Shown: piece by piece, positions 34,605 through 46,305 of the stretch
How the letters are laid out: the number at the start of each line of letters is the position of its first letter
Position numbering within the stretch: the stretch's first letter is position 1
NCBI RefSeq assembly: GCF_014805625.2
Contig: NW_023998414.1
Location: forward strand, 43,104,319-43,168,318
DNA: 64,000 nt
Source of the DNA: Glossina fuscipes
Lineage: Eukaryota > Arthropoda > Insecta > Diptera > Glossinidae
Direction of reading: 5' to 3'
Notes under the pieces: model-generated
Databases searched by the model: none
What the model was told of the DNA's origin: nothing
Seen by the model: only the letters and a program-made list of their open reading frames with translations
Position numbers and translations under genes: made by a program

Positions 34605-37185
34605 CTACTTGTATATTCGTTTATTTATTGTGCCCGGTTTAAGATTATTTTTGAAAGGCAAAAGAAACGCCAGTGTGTGCAAATTGTTATTGAACGCTGT
34701 CTGTGCGCCGGTCGCTTGCAATTGATGCTGATATTGCTGCAACATTTTGGCGACTTGCCAGCTGGGTATGTAAGAATCTAGCAATGATTTCGAGTGACGA
34801 TATGTAAAAAAGTCCGGTACTATGTTGTTCGTAGATTTCACTATCGCATGATAAGGTTTATGGTTGTAATGGTAGAGCGATGTCTTAATATTGTAATTTG
34901 CTGGCTTCTCTGTCGTCGTGGTAAAGGTTATGAACGAGGGCGGGTTGGGTAAATATTTGTACGAATAAGGTAATTTAGTTTCATCTCTGGGACGTTTCGG
35001 AGCATATAAGATTTGTTTGGAAAATAAAACAGCACTGCCGTCCGCGCTAGCGCCTCCGGGCTCACCATATTTTAAAGCTGGCTTTCGAAAATAATTTGTA
35101 TCGGGATCTAAATCATTTTCGATTCCGTATCTTATCTCATTGTTTACGAAATAGAGCTTGTTGTCTGCCGCTCTACTGAATTTCGTTGGCGCTGATGCGA
35201 AGTAAGCTTTAGATGGTTCATTATTACTATTAAAGGCAACATACGACTTAACTGCTTTATGGCCGACATGAGATATAAAATTTAATTTTTTAGGTGATGA
35301 CACATATGTCGCGTTTGTTTGAAGTTCATTAGAGCTTGAAATGAAGAAAAAAGCGCGTAAATTGCACAATTATTATTTTGCACGCTTTTAGAAAAATTTT
35401 GTGTTTGTATACAACCAAGTGTAAAAGTTAAATAGCACTGCTTGTTCTTACGTATTTCGATCCAATTCGTTAACGAAAATTTTTTACATTTTCTATATGA
35501 CTTTATAAAGCAATCGCACTCTCATTCCTAATCTCACTCACTAAAAAACCTCGTTAGTCTGTATATCTCCCGTTGAGCGGCGATTAAAAAAAGCAAATAA
35601 GAAAATAATCTTCGTTAATAGGTGAATTTCGGATACCCACCACCTTAATAATAATGCACTACAAAATGCAAATATTTCGGAGTAATGAGCAAAATGTCTT
35701 TTTTTGTCCTTTTGCTTTTGAAATCAGAGACGTTTTTACTGTGCTTTGTACTGTGGGCGTATCTTTCAATCGATTTAGTTCATTTTCGGAATCAAGCCGC
35801 GTGTAACAATTTCCATTTCAATTTTTGCGATCAAGAGAACAGCTACTCCCGACATATAAACAGACGGAGGGGAAGGAAGACTGACGGACGGACAACCATG
35901 CCTGTATGAATTCAAAATTTGATAGTGACTAATAAACTATATTCTTATACTTTATAGAATCTCTCCCGTTTCTTTTTTGTTATACGGTTGCAATATTCCT
36001 AAGCTTTCCACCAAATATGAAAACCATAGCTCCATTTTTACAACAGCAATCGCGTAGACGGACATACATATTTAGATTGTATTTATATACTTCACGGAGT
36101 CTCTGCAGTTTCTTTTCTGTGTTACCGTGGACTTGTCCCCCGATCGATTTGCCCCTTTTTTACAATACCTAAGTGTGGGCAACTGTGGGCTGCTAATATT
36201 TTCACCGAATATGAAGACAATAATTTAATTTTTCCTGCCGGGTGTGTTGTGTTTACAACAGCCATTACGCAGATGGGCGCACGGACATGATTAAATCGAT
36301 TCACAATTTGATACTCGTCAGTAATAAATATACGTAGTGGGGTCTCTGAAGTGTCTCTCCCTACCGCATTGCGAATGTTATGAAAAAGCGAATACACCGC
36401 CATCGTTGGATGGTGGTGGGTGGTATAAAAAACGCAACAATGAATTTTTGCTCAAAATTCGGTTTAAATATTAACTAAGTTTAATTTAAATAATCACGAT
36501 CCACGATCCATTTTGTTAGCAGTAAACTTAAAAAAAGCTCTTCACAACGCTTAAACAACTATTTTTTTAAAAAGCTTTTGTTAGTAGATAGCACATACTA
36601 TAAACACATATATTATACGCTCGCGTATGATGGCTCTTGCTATCCCCCGATACGTTTAAGCTTACCTTTGATTGCGCAAAAGTTTGGCTAAGCCTTCAAA
36701 CTCTTGATGTTGACTTTCCAATTGCGCTACTAATTCGGAGTGCCGTTGCTCTAAATTATATTGTTTTTGGTCCACTGAATATCTGTCCTGGCCCGACACG
36801 TTCGCGGAAGGTGGCGGCAGACGTTTCGCTTTGTTATGCTGCAGCGTTTGATAGGCCTCCGCTTTATTTAGCAAATCATCTCGATTGAAATATGACTTTT
36901 CCGGCGAATATAAAGCCAATGCAAAACAGTTTATGACCGCAACCACAACAACAAAATTGAAACAGAAATTCTGCCGACAAGTAAGAGGTAATAAAAGCAA
37001 ATGATTGATGTTAGTGAATAATTGTAACGATGTTTTTGTGCGCTAAACTTAATTAATGTTGTCGAGGGGGAAAATCTTAAAAACAGAAAAAATTTCTCAT
37101 TTTTTTTCTTTCCTTTTCTTTTGCTTTTTTCTTGATAAGCTGCGACTGATTCATTTTCTTTTGTTTTATTTGCTTACTACTACTG

Positions 37186-37222
<37 letters not shown>

Positions 37223-37771
37223 AAGTACTATTATTGTAGAGCGTATGAACCTTTCACATATTTTTGAAACTTTATCGCTTCATGTCTGCAATTTTTTTGC
37301 CATAGTGGTTCGGTTATCTATATTCCACACGAGCGATTGCTTTTATTACATTTTTGGGCAACGTAAGATGGCTCGAAATTCATGAAGGATATCTAAACGA
37401 AATTAAAATCGAATGTTTCCTGCAGTTATCCCCTACTGACCACCTATCAGCAGCACTTGCTATCATAGAAGACCTTCAGGAACGACATGATTTGATTTCA
37501 AAGGAATTACTTTTCCACTTCGACACACTACCGGAGTCACGGTTGTCCTTCGTTTCGGTATTCTTTCTTATTCGCTTTCCTAAATCTATACCAAAGTTAC
37601 AACTCATGCGTAAATATTTCAAACTTGATATATGTAAGCCTAACTTTCGCCCAACATTGTTGGCGCGTTTGGAGAACACTGAAAAAATCTAAAAAGAATC
37701 AAAACTTTTAAATATTAATATCCCGAGCTTATGCCGATAATGTTATTGATTAAGTAACATACGCTCCACAT
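34605..37771 (-). CDS. Gene C: secreted Tyr/Lys/Asn-rich protein (3 exons)
   Basis: Exons 37763-37771, 36666-36970 and 34605-35334 total 1044 bases, 347 residues. Exon 1 is only ATG TGG AGC before a GTATGT donor. Exon 2 follows CTTACTTGTCGGCAG in phase 0, and the join makes the signal peptide MWSNFCFNFVVVVAVINCFALA. Exon 2 ends CAAAG before GTAAGC, which would otherwise read as a stop. Exon 3 follows CTTCATTTCAAG, and phase 2 matches. The mature N-terminus is charged and probably helical (YFNRDDLLNKAEAYQTL, LEQRHSELVAQLESQHQ). Exon 3 is rich in Tyr, Asn, Lys and Pro (PYSYKYLPNPPSF) and ends in a Gln-rich helix and a basic tail. No ATG exists in exon 2 ahead of the signal, so an upstream exon is required. 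The 1.3 kb second intron holds a dispersed repeat. Function unknown; cuticle or matrix protein inferred. Confidence 0.75.
35632..36430 (+). repeat. Dispersed repeat in gene C intron 2
   Basis: This is about 800 bases with inverted ends: ATACCCACCACC at the left and GGTGGTGGGTGGTAT at the right. Between them lie three copies of an ACGGACGGACA / ACGGACATAC block with intervening TTTAGATTG and TTCAAAATTTGATA. It resembles families 1 and 2 in plan but not in detail. It is inserted antisense to gene C, within its second intron. Confidence 0.6.
37174..37222. repeat. TAC trinucleotide microsatellite
   Basis: About 15 TAC/CTA units lie in gene C intron 1. Confidence 0.9.
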
Positions 37772-37831
37772 ATTCACTTTTATCCGAAGTGGAGAGTAAG
37801 CGATAATTTTCGTTAAAGTGTTTACCGAAGC

Positions 37832-37839
37832 CTTATATA
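37832..37839 (-). promoter_or_regulatory. TATA box, gene C
   Basis: TATATAAG on the - strand lies 68 bases before the proposed three-codon first exon, about the same spacing as in gene A. This is independent support for that exon. The motif is nearly symmetrical and could also serve the + strand frame at 37925. Confidence 0.55.
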
Positions 37840-37924
37840 GGAGAACGCAATTCATAGTTAGCCAATAGGTAGGCGCAAGGGAAACAACTACCTAAGCGAG
37901 ACAATAAAGCCAAGCTCATTCAAC

Positions 37925-38329
37925 ATGAATGACGACTTTACTTCCCTATTTATAAGCTTAGCCACTAAGGTCACAGCAAGAGTCAGTTCGATTAAGAGGA
38001 GTGAATTTTCTCATAGAGAAGAAATGTCCGTCCAACTGAAGTCTACCCGACAGCAGGCTCGTGTTAAATTTCTTAGCCCAACTATATTAACCACCGATTA
38101 TACTTCACGATTAAATGTCGATTTGCTGTCGACCATGATATCGAGGTCACAAAAAGACCTTACACGCTTCAGGTTCAAACCGTTAATGCTGGAATCAATA
38201 AATGTTGGCAGTGTTCTACTACAGGACGTCGCCTATCATTCTCTAACATTCAATGACGCGCCATTAATCTCGCTGCACTTCTTTGAGGAGAACAGATCAG
38301 ATTGCGGAGTCATCACAAGCCCTTCATAG
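37925..38329 (+). CDS. Unrecognised 134-residue open frame
   Basis: This is the longest + strand frame outside the His-rich gene and starts with a real ATG (MNDDFTSLFISLATKV). It has no signal peptide, membrane segment or repeat, and a mixed, globular-looking composition (RLNVDLLSTMISRSQKDL). It lies 90 bases after the TATATA motif shared with gene C, in divergent orientation. Nothing else supports it: no splice sites were resolved and no family is recognised. It may be a small divergent gene, a transposon remnant or chance. Confidence 0.25.
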   Translation: MNDDFTSLFISLATKVTARVSSIKRSEFSHREEMSVQLKSTRQQARVKFLSPTILTTDYTSRLNVDLLSTMISRSQKDLTRFRFKPLMLESINVGSVLLQDVAYHSLTFNDAPLISLHFFEENRSDCGVITSPS

Positions 38330-41300
38330 CTTCAAAGCAGTGGAATCAGAAATGACGCAGAGACGGGACTAATATATAATCCCTAGATGGAAGATCACTT
38401 ATGTGTAGGAAAAAGAGAATTAATCCAAGATAATTGCGGCACACTAGATCCAATAATAATATCTCGGTAGATGTGAGATTTATTATTGATCACTTCCAAC
38501 TGAAAAGTTTTCTTGGGAAAAACGATTAGAAATAATTTTTCGACTAAAAGTTTATAATATATTTTGTCAAATTGCTTACTAAGGAATAAGTTATGGGTGT
38601 TTCAGTGAATCAGTGAATCGTGTATGCGAAAGAAAGTCGTTAACGTTTTGCTCCCCGCATGTAGAATTCTTCATAAAGTTTGAAATCGGTTTGCGCATAT
38701 TGTTGGAGTACGAAGTCCTGCTAATAGAAGGAGATCTCTGACAAATGCTAATACATTTTTGGTAGAGTCTACGTCTATTTCAGTGCATCTATAAACCACG
38801 GTGAAGTTAGGCTAAGAGAGTTATGACATATTCATTACACTTACGAAAAAGACAAAACTGGAAAACAGAGTTCAGTTGATCGCAAAGCCTAGCCACCCTA
38901 CTGTCAAAGCTAAGACTGTTCAAATTTTCATTCAGGATCGTTGAATAGGAAATGTGAAAGTTCCTTGCTTACTTTCATAAATAGCTTTAATAGCTGGTTC
39001 AACCGTAATAAGAATGTCTACGATTTTATTTAATTGCAAGAATTCCTCACCTTGACTTTAACATAATTGCCTATCTGGCCGTTTGCGTGACAAGCTAAAA
39101 TGTAATAACGGCAAACAAATTTCATTTATAATTAACAATAAACTCGAGTTCCACGGCTAATGGATATCGGGAATTCTGTGGACGCACACGACTTATAGTT
39201 ATATGTTAGTCTCACTGGTGTCATAACCGAAGTTGAATACAGAAAAATAAATTGTTTTGATCGAATAAAATATAAAAAGCACATTGGGCACAATGTTTAG
39301 TTATGCTGTGCTGCTTATATCATGTAAGATTTGTAAGGATTTCAACCAACACAACCAAAGACAATTGTCTGAGATGCACGAGCATCATGCCTTCTAGTTT
39401 TTGCAAGCGTCCTTAACAAAGTGTCGCTCACATACGATCGTTTCAATTTTAGTTTTAAATCGAACGTCTGCAATGTTGGGTAAATATATCTCACATACCT
39501 ACAAATGATGGACTCTTAATCGCCGTGGTAAGCAGGGTGCCTGATCATTGCAAGGGTACATTCGTCACCGCATTTATCATGCAATCGCTTGTCCGGAAGC
39601 TCGTTCGGACAGAATATTCCGACAAAACTCAATTTTCCTACTTTTGATGGCGTATACGCACACATTTTTAGTTCTCATATAGGACGATTAGTCTAATGAC
39701 TTTAATACGATACCGAAATAGATCTTACTTCCTGCGGACACCTTTAGGATGCAAATGGAATTGGTTTAGCAAGCAGTTCAATGGTCTTGTGTTCAATGTG
39801 GTTGCAAAGTCCAAGTCCGTAACGGGGTTGAAGATGAATTAAATTATTCCGTTATAAGAGTGACAGATCTAGACTTCATCTTTTGCTTTTCCTTTTTTCG
39901 CCTCTTGACTCAAACGAATCCGTGCACAAATCTTATAAATTTAAAATCTTTTTTTTTTTTTTTTTATGAAAATCTTTTCATTTAATTATTATAAAATAAT
40001 TGCTCCTCGAGTATAATATGTTGGAAAGTTATGGGCGTGCATCTTACAACTTGACAATGTAATTATGAATATAAATAAATTTGGTAATAAAAAACAATTA
40101 ATTGTAAGCGAAAATTTGAACTTGGAAACTCAGTTCGAAATGGATATGTTGAGTAAATTCGGTTTTAACCGCAAAGTTCCGGTAAAACCAAAGAAAACAT
40201 ATATATAACAAAAAAACAAAAAAAACAAAAAAAAAAAACAATAATTGACTAACCATTAAACTGATGTGCGCTTGCACCTCTTGTAGCATGCAAGCTTATA
40301 CGTCATACGTCATAATTGTATTTTGTTATACAGAGGCCAGTAAGACAAACCGATTCATAAATTTATGTAAAGTTATTGCAATCAACAATAACAATAACAG
40401 CAACAATAATAGTAATAATAATTTTGAAAAAACAAGATGCAAAGAAGTTGATGAAAATGCCACAAACCAGTCGCTGCTAAAATTTACTATAATTACAAAA
40501 TTTTCGGTTCTTATTATATATAAATCAATTGAATATATATATACATATATATATGTATATGTATATGTATATGTATAAGTATATGTATTCTAGTGACCAC
40601 TGATATTAAACGGTAACATTTACCATATTCGCTGAATGAGAATCCATTTCAAATTCCACAAGCACTTCAAGGAAACGTGGATGTGTACGCGATTGAGTAC
40701 AAGATCGATTGACAATTAATGGGGATTCGTTTTGTGTTTAATTTATTTTTCGATTTGTTGCATCTTCTTCTTTTTCTTTTTCGTTTGGCTTTCGTTCTTT
40801 TCTGTTTGGCTACATTGTATGTGTTTATGTGTGAGTGTGTACGTGTGTCTGAGAGAATTGAAAACTGATCTAACAACATTCACTTCTTTGATGATTTCGT
40901 TATTTCAAACTTTGTTTTTGTTTATTTACTATTATTATTATTATTATTATTATTATTTTTATATTAAGTTGTCGTTTATTTTTTAATTCAATTACAATAA
41001 TTTTAATGTTAAACTCTCTCTCCTTGATTAAAATTCTTTTATTATTTTGTTGATAAAAGAACTCACCATTTCGTATAATTGGATATAAAAGAAAAAATAA
41101 AAATTTTTTTCCCAAAATTTTTCAAAATTTTTTTTTAATTTCATTAATTTTTGTACAATTTAATTTTCAATTTTTCATTTTAAAAGCGTTCAATTTTTGT
41201 AGCGTTTTCGTCCGCTTGGTTGATAAGCACATAGGCAGTTTGTTAATGTTACGAATGTTTAACGGCGAGGCTAGCAGAGCAGTAGGTTTATATTGCGATA

Positions 41301-43007
41301 TTTGCGATTTTATATCGATCCACGTTTACCTTCAACGCTTCAAATGCAATCCACACACAGTCAACAATAAGCAAAAAACAAAAACAAACAATTCCATACC
41401 ATACCATACCATATCATACCATACCATACTCTCCATTCGAGAGATGACGTCTGATGAATATGCACAAATGCAATATGGATGTCCATGCATCTTTAAACGG
41501 TCAGTTTTATTTTGTTTATTTTGTTTATTTTGTTTATTTTGTTCATTTATTTATTTATTTATTTATTTATTTACGTATTTTTCTTGTTTTTCGTGCATTT
41601 TAGAAAGGATTTTCAATTTACTTTTAACATATATATGTGTGTGTGTGTGTGTGCGTGCGTGTGCATTTAAATTTACATTTGTTATAATATTAAATTATAA
41701 GCTTCACATCGTCACAAGTGTTTCAATTTATTTTCGCATGTATATAGCGATTAGTAATCAGTTTATGCCTATAATGTAAGCAAAAAAATCTCTTGAATTT
41801 ATTTTTCTATCTACGATCTACGATCGATAAGGTCACCACAAACGCTTGTGCATCTACAAATTGAAAAAAGAAATTGAATATTTATTTTTAATATCATATA
41901 AGAATGATGATAAAAGTGATAAATGCAACAAAGGTGTGACATGACTAACATGCGTTCGTTCGTCTAACGTTCGCTTAATAACAATTGGTCAGATTGGTCT
42001 GTTCCATGCATGAAAAGTGACATCATTAATCATAAAAGAGAGCCAGCCAATATTGGTATCTATGCGGCACGTAAACGACAATTAAGGACAATTAAGGTGC
42101 ACAGCAACGGCTTTATTAGTACGTCACGAGCAAAAAAAAAAAAAATTATAATTAAATCAAAACTCCGCTGAATGCACAAAACTATTATAATTTGAGTAAT
42201 CAACTAAGTACATGTTTTCATACCAATCGATGAACAGGTGCATATTAATTTAGTTATTGCACTTGTAACAATCGAGAATATGCCTTTAAACGTCCCATTG
42301 CCCTTAGGCAATTAGGTCTAGTTACATTTCGCAGGCGTATCAGAAATGCTGTGTTTTCTAAACTGATAGCGCTCTGACAGTGCTACAGTGTGGCAATGTT
42401 TCAGTTGCGTTTGCATTTGTGTTCACACAAAAAGTATTTTCTCTGATCGGTCATAAAACGCATTATTACGAGCGGTGAGGCTTGGATCTACGCATACGGC
42501 CCGGACCGCAAAGAACAACCGATCAATCGAACGAGTATCATGAAAAAGGTGAAGAAAGACCGAAAAAACAACACAAACTCGCGACAAACTCGTTTAAAAA
42601 TCAAAATGATATGTTAACAGGTTTCTTTCTCTGGCTTTGAATCCGTCAGCAAGGCGGTTGGGGACTACTTCGAATGCTTGGAATAATAAATCGATAAAGA
42701 AAGAGAAAAAAAATTAAATTGGCTTTACTTTTTAGACACAATAATATGGAGTATATACGCACATACATATACCTACATAAATAGCACTTATACACTTCAT
42801 TATACAAGCATATAAATGCAAGAAAAAACAATTGATTTCGTTTAAAAATAATTTTTGAAAATATTGAAAAAAAAAAAAATTTGTTTAATTATTTTATTTT
42901 GTTTTATTTCAAAGAATATTAAAAGATTTTTACAGAAGAGTGCAAAAATCGTACTTTTATTCTGAAATGTATTCTTACTTTCGTTTTCCTTTACTATATA
43001 TTGTTAA
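38330..43007. other. Intergenic, no gene seen
   Basis: No supported gene. It holds poly-T runs (about 39950), an ATGTAT run near 40550, an ATT run near 40930, a CATAC repeat (41394-41430), TTTGTTTATT and TTTA runs (41500-41572) and a TG run near 41636. The longest frame, at 41216-41779, lies across these simple repeats and is not credible. Confidence 0.5.
41394..41430. repeat. CATAC pentanucleotide repeat
   Basis: Seven or so CATAC units with one CATAT variant. Confidence 0.85.
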
Positions 43008-43670
43008 TACTCATTACCGAAAGATGAGGATTATAGTCATTTTGTCAAAATGAGGAAAGCATCAGGGGGCCAACAAAGCGTTTATATTCTTGATCAGCAT
43101 CCCGGCCGCAAAAATTAATCTATCGACAACAAATATGGCAGAAACACTGAATGTTCGTGTAGGCAGGTTTGTGTGTGTGCAAATGGGTCCAATCGCTGGA
43201 AGTAAGCGCCCACAACACCACGAAAACATGTTTACAAAAATGGAAACAATTGATCACGCCTACTCAATGCTATAGTTTATCAAAATTTAATTGTTCTTTT
43301 ATAATACAAATTTTTGGCCAGTTTCAAATTTGGAATGCAGCTAAACATGTCCGTCTGTTCAACTGTCCATCGGTCTGTGTGCGCAGCTGTGTAGTATTTG
43401 TGTAAAACATTCTCCCATTAACGAAGATGATGATATCGCCGACAAATTTTCGAAACGAATTTAGAAGTGGCCAAAAACTTTTGAAGGGACACGCCCATAA
43501 TGCCCACACGTCATGTGACAAGAAATTTTATTCGGAAATTAGGAAAAATCGGCCGAGCCCACTCCATATTATGGAGCATGAAAATATGGTTCTTTTCTTG
43601 TTTTTGTCTTCTTTAGGGTAGCGTTGATGGGTATAAAAGATTCGGTCACGACCGAGTCTAATTTTTTTAG
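43008..43670 (+). repeat. Dispersed repeat family 1, near full-length copy
   Basis: It opens ACTCATTACCGAAAGATGAGG, runs through CCCGGCCGCAAAAATTAATC, GGCAGAAACACTGAATG, CAAAAATGGAAACAATTGATCACG, CATGTCCGTCTGTTC and GGGACACGCCCATAATGCCCACAC. It closes GATGGGTATAAAAGATTCGG and TCACGACCGAG. It is the most complete copy here and can serve as the reference for the family. Confidence 0.8.
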
Positions 43671-44115
43671 TTGTTTTTTTTTTTTGGGGAGTTTTTTACA
43701 TTAAAAAGATACTAAAATTTATAGAAAAGTGCAAAAAAAAATTGCTTTTATTTTGTTTTTTATTTAGTTTTTTTATTGTTTTATTTATTTTTTTTGAATT
43801 TTTTAATCTAAAAATATTAAAAGATCCATGAAAAAATGCAGAAAATAAATATTTCGTCTTTAAATATAAAAACAAATTAAAAAAACAACAATTTAATTTA
43901 AGCAAGAAAAAGCACGATATAATAAAAAAATGTATTTTATTTTAAAAAGTTCTTTTATTTTCTTTTTTGTACACATTTTTCAACTCAAAAAATATTTGAA
44001 TAAGTGAGAGAAGATACAAAAAATTTTTTTTTTTCCGTTAAGACTTACTTTTATTTTATGTTATTTTCGTCTTTAGAGATCACATAAATAACTCGTATAA
44101 AGACTTGGAGCATTT

Positions 44116-44682
44116 TGTATACCCATCATCGAAGGATGGGTGGTATAAAAGGAACCCTCCGAAATATATACACTCTTGATCAGTGTCAAATTTTGAATCG
44201 ATTTAAGCATATCCGTCCATTCTTTTGTCCGTTTCTCAGTCTATGTAATATCTGTCTGTAGCAGACATTGTCTTACCCGCAAAAATATGTCAAATTTGGC
44301 AGGAAGATTGAAAGTTCTTACACGATGGAAGATATTGAAAATGGGTCTAATGCGAACAAGGGATAAGCTTACAATACCACGCAAACTGAGAGATTTGGGC
44401 AAACGCAATACTCTGCAAAGTATAAAAATAAAGATAACGCGTACAAATCCGCAGAAGGAAAAAAAAACTGAAAATTACCTACAATACCTACAAAGCCCAC
44501 ACGCTTGTGTAACAAGTGGTGCGAGCACTTTTGCTCCTCATCTTGCTTGTTACTCATAAAGTGTAACACATACACCTTTTAGAATATAGAAAATAGAAAT
44601 AGTATAGAATATAAAAATGTAGTTTTTTTAACGGTGACGGGTATAAGAGACTCGGTCACAACCGAATATAATTCTCTTAGTT
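44116..44682 (+). repeat. Dispersed repeat family 1, copy with hairpin head
   Basis: The head TATACCCATCATCGAAGG continues into ATGGGTGGTATA, so it can fold back on itself. The middle keeps AATCGATTTAAGCATATCCG and TTTGGCAGGAAGATTGAAAG. The tail is GACGGGTATAAGAGACTCGG then TCACAACCGAA. Confidence 0.8.
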
Positions 44683-45065
44683 GTCTTATTATGCTTAACA
44701 CAGACAATCTTACTTTTGTTTCTTTTGCGTTGATATTTCACCTTCGAAATTCAACGGTTCTCCAATATTCCGTATATTGTGCATAGAGGCTTGAAAGTAT
44801 TTTCCGCTTTCGGTTATCGCTCAAGTTTTCAGTCATTTATCAAATAAGTTAATTACCTTGAGATTTTTACCTTAGTGACTTACTACCTCTTTATATAAAA
44901 CCCAAATTTTGCTTGCTACTAATCTAATCTAAGATAATATAGTATACGTGAACAAACCAAATGCGTGGCAGATGCCTGCTTTGTTATTGTATTTTCCAAA
45001 CGTGAATAGTTTTCGAGAAACATTTTTTATTTTCTCTTCCGTTTTGCACTTCAATGCCATGCGGA

Positions 45066-45073
45066 TATAAAAT
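45066..45073 (+). promoter_or_regulatory. TATA box, candidate gene at 45129
   Basis: TATAAAAT lies 63 bases before the ATG at 45129, about the spacing seen for genes A and C. A second, weaker TATAAATT is at about 45102. Confidence 0.35.
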
Positions 45074-45128
45074 ATATTTATATAGAGTATAGCCGATCGT
45101 TTTATAAATTTGTGTGGAAAACTGTGTC

Positions 45129-45208
45129 ATGTTGTCCTGCTTGGCTTTTACAATTTTCTATTTGCTCGCATTGTTTCAACTAATGAAAGCAACTCGTCTT
45201 TTTCGCAA
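45129..45208 (+). CDS. Candidate signal-peptide exon
   Basis: Eighty bases encode MLSCLAFTIFYLLALFQLMK followed by ATRLFR, a plausible signal peptide, and end in phase 2 at CGCAA before GTAAGC. Read without splicing it stops at once. Two downstream acceptors keep the frame open briefly. The first, at 45303-45304, gives NLGATSCSQNF and then the translated CA microsatellite. The other, at about 45705, gives NESECAGHSSSPSPPSSSS. Neither is convincing, so only the first exon is listed. Start, TATA spacing, hydrophobic run and donor agree with the other genes here, but chance is not excluded. Confidence 0.35.
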
Positions 45209-45359
45209 GTAAGCGATCGAATAGGGAAAACCATTTAGGAGATCTCTGCCAATAACCATTCGCAACTTCGGCATGGTTTGAGTAAACCAAGCACCTGGCT
45301 TTAGTTTGGGGGCAACAAGCTGTTCGCAAAACTTTAAAAGTTACTTAATGAGCCAATTT

Positions 45360-45360
<1 letters not shown>

Positions 45361-45391
<31 letters not shown>
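45361..45391. repeat. CA dinucleotide microsatellite
   Basis: An uninterrupted (CA)15 tract. Confidence 0.95.
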
Positions 45392-45392
<1 letters not shown>

Positions 45393-46305
45393 CCCTCTCA
45401 CAATAGATATAGTACATATGGGTCTTTGGAGGGAGCCGGTTAGGAGAGGAAGAGAATTGTATTTGTATGTTTTTAAGATAATGATTTTAGTTTTGCCCAA
45501 ATACATGGCAATAAAGTGGGATAGGGTAAATGGGTCAGATTGCCTCTCTCCCGACAGTTTAGTCTTAATTATTTTTAAAAATTTTTTTTGTTTTTCTTGC
45601 ACAACCTTTTTACAAAAATGTTTAATACGTAGAGTGTCGAAAGCTTCTTTAAAATTATATTATAAATGATGTAAACATTTCTTTGTACAATTCAGTTTTA
45701 TATATAACTGCTTGCAGTGAATCTGAATGTGCAGGCCATTCATCATCACCATCACCACCATCATCATCATCATTATCGTATACCTGCCACTCATAACATG
45801 AACTGAATCTCTCAAGTAGCACCTTTCAATTATGGTCTGCGTAAATTCATATTGAATTTTAATTTTTAGAGTAATCAGCGGCTTCAGCTCATCTCACTGT
45901 TAGCGACGATTTTTTGCATAAGAGATCAAGGAAAAAGTTCGTCACGTTTAAAGATATTAACTAAATTTTATTAAGTCGAAATGTGCGTCATCTCGTTTGC
46001 GCTATCATTGCAGAACTCCTCTCCCGAGAGATCTCCGAAATGAATCGAGTGATGTTCACAGACCTGTTTTTGAACTTGACTGTACTTAGCTATCAGTCAG
46101 CGACTTTTGTCGAAACAATTGCGAATACATCAAAAATTTCCCATCCGAGTCATGGCTACATATGGCTTTATCGTTATAAAAGTCGACACCTGGTCTGGGC
46201 CGATGTTGTTAAAATTTGTCAAGAATTCCTAAGCGGCAACTAGCGATTCATTTACCTTCTTGTAGAGATATTTCAAAATAAATGAATTTTTTACATTTTA
46301 ATTAC

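Noticed and set aside
37354..37692. 112-codon + strand frame in gene C intron 1
   Set aside because: Starts with TTG, has no promoter or splice support, and no family is recognised; the opposite strand is also open.
41216..41779. 187-codon + strand frame
   Set aside because: Spans CATAC, TTTGTTTATT, TTTA and TG simple repeats; no signal of coding selection.
45983..46243. 86-codon + strand frame (HLVWADVVKICQEF)
   Set aside because: Begins with GTG, has no promoter or donor and acceptor support, and the opposite strand is also partly open; not separable from chance.
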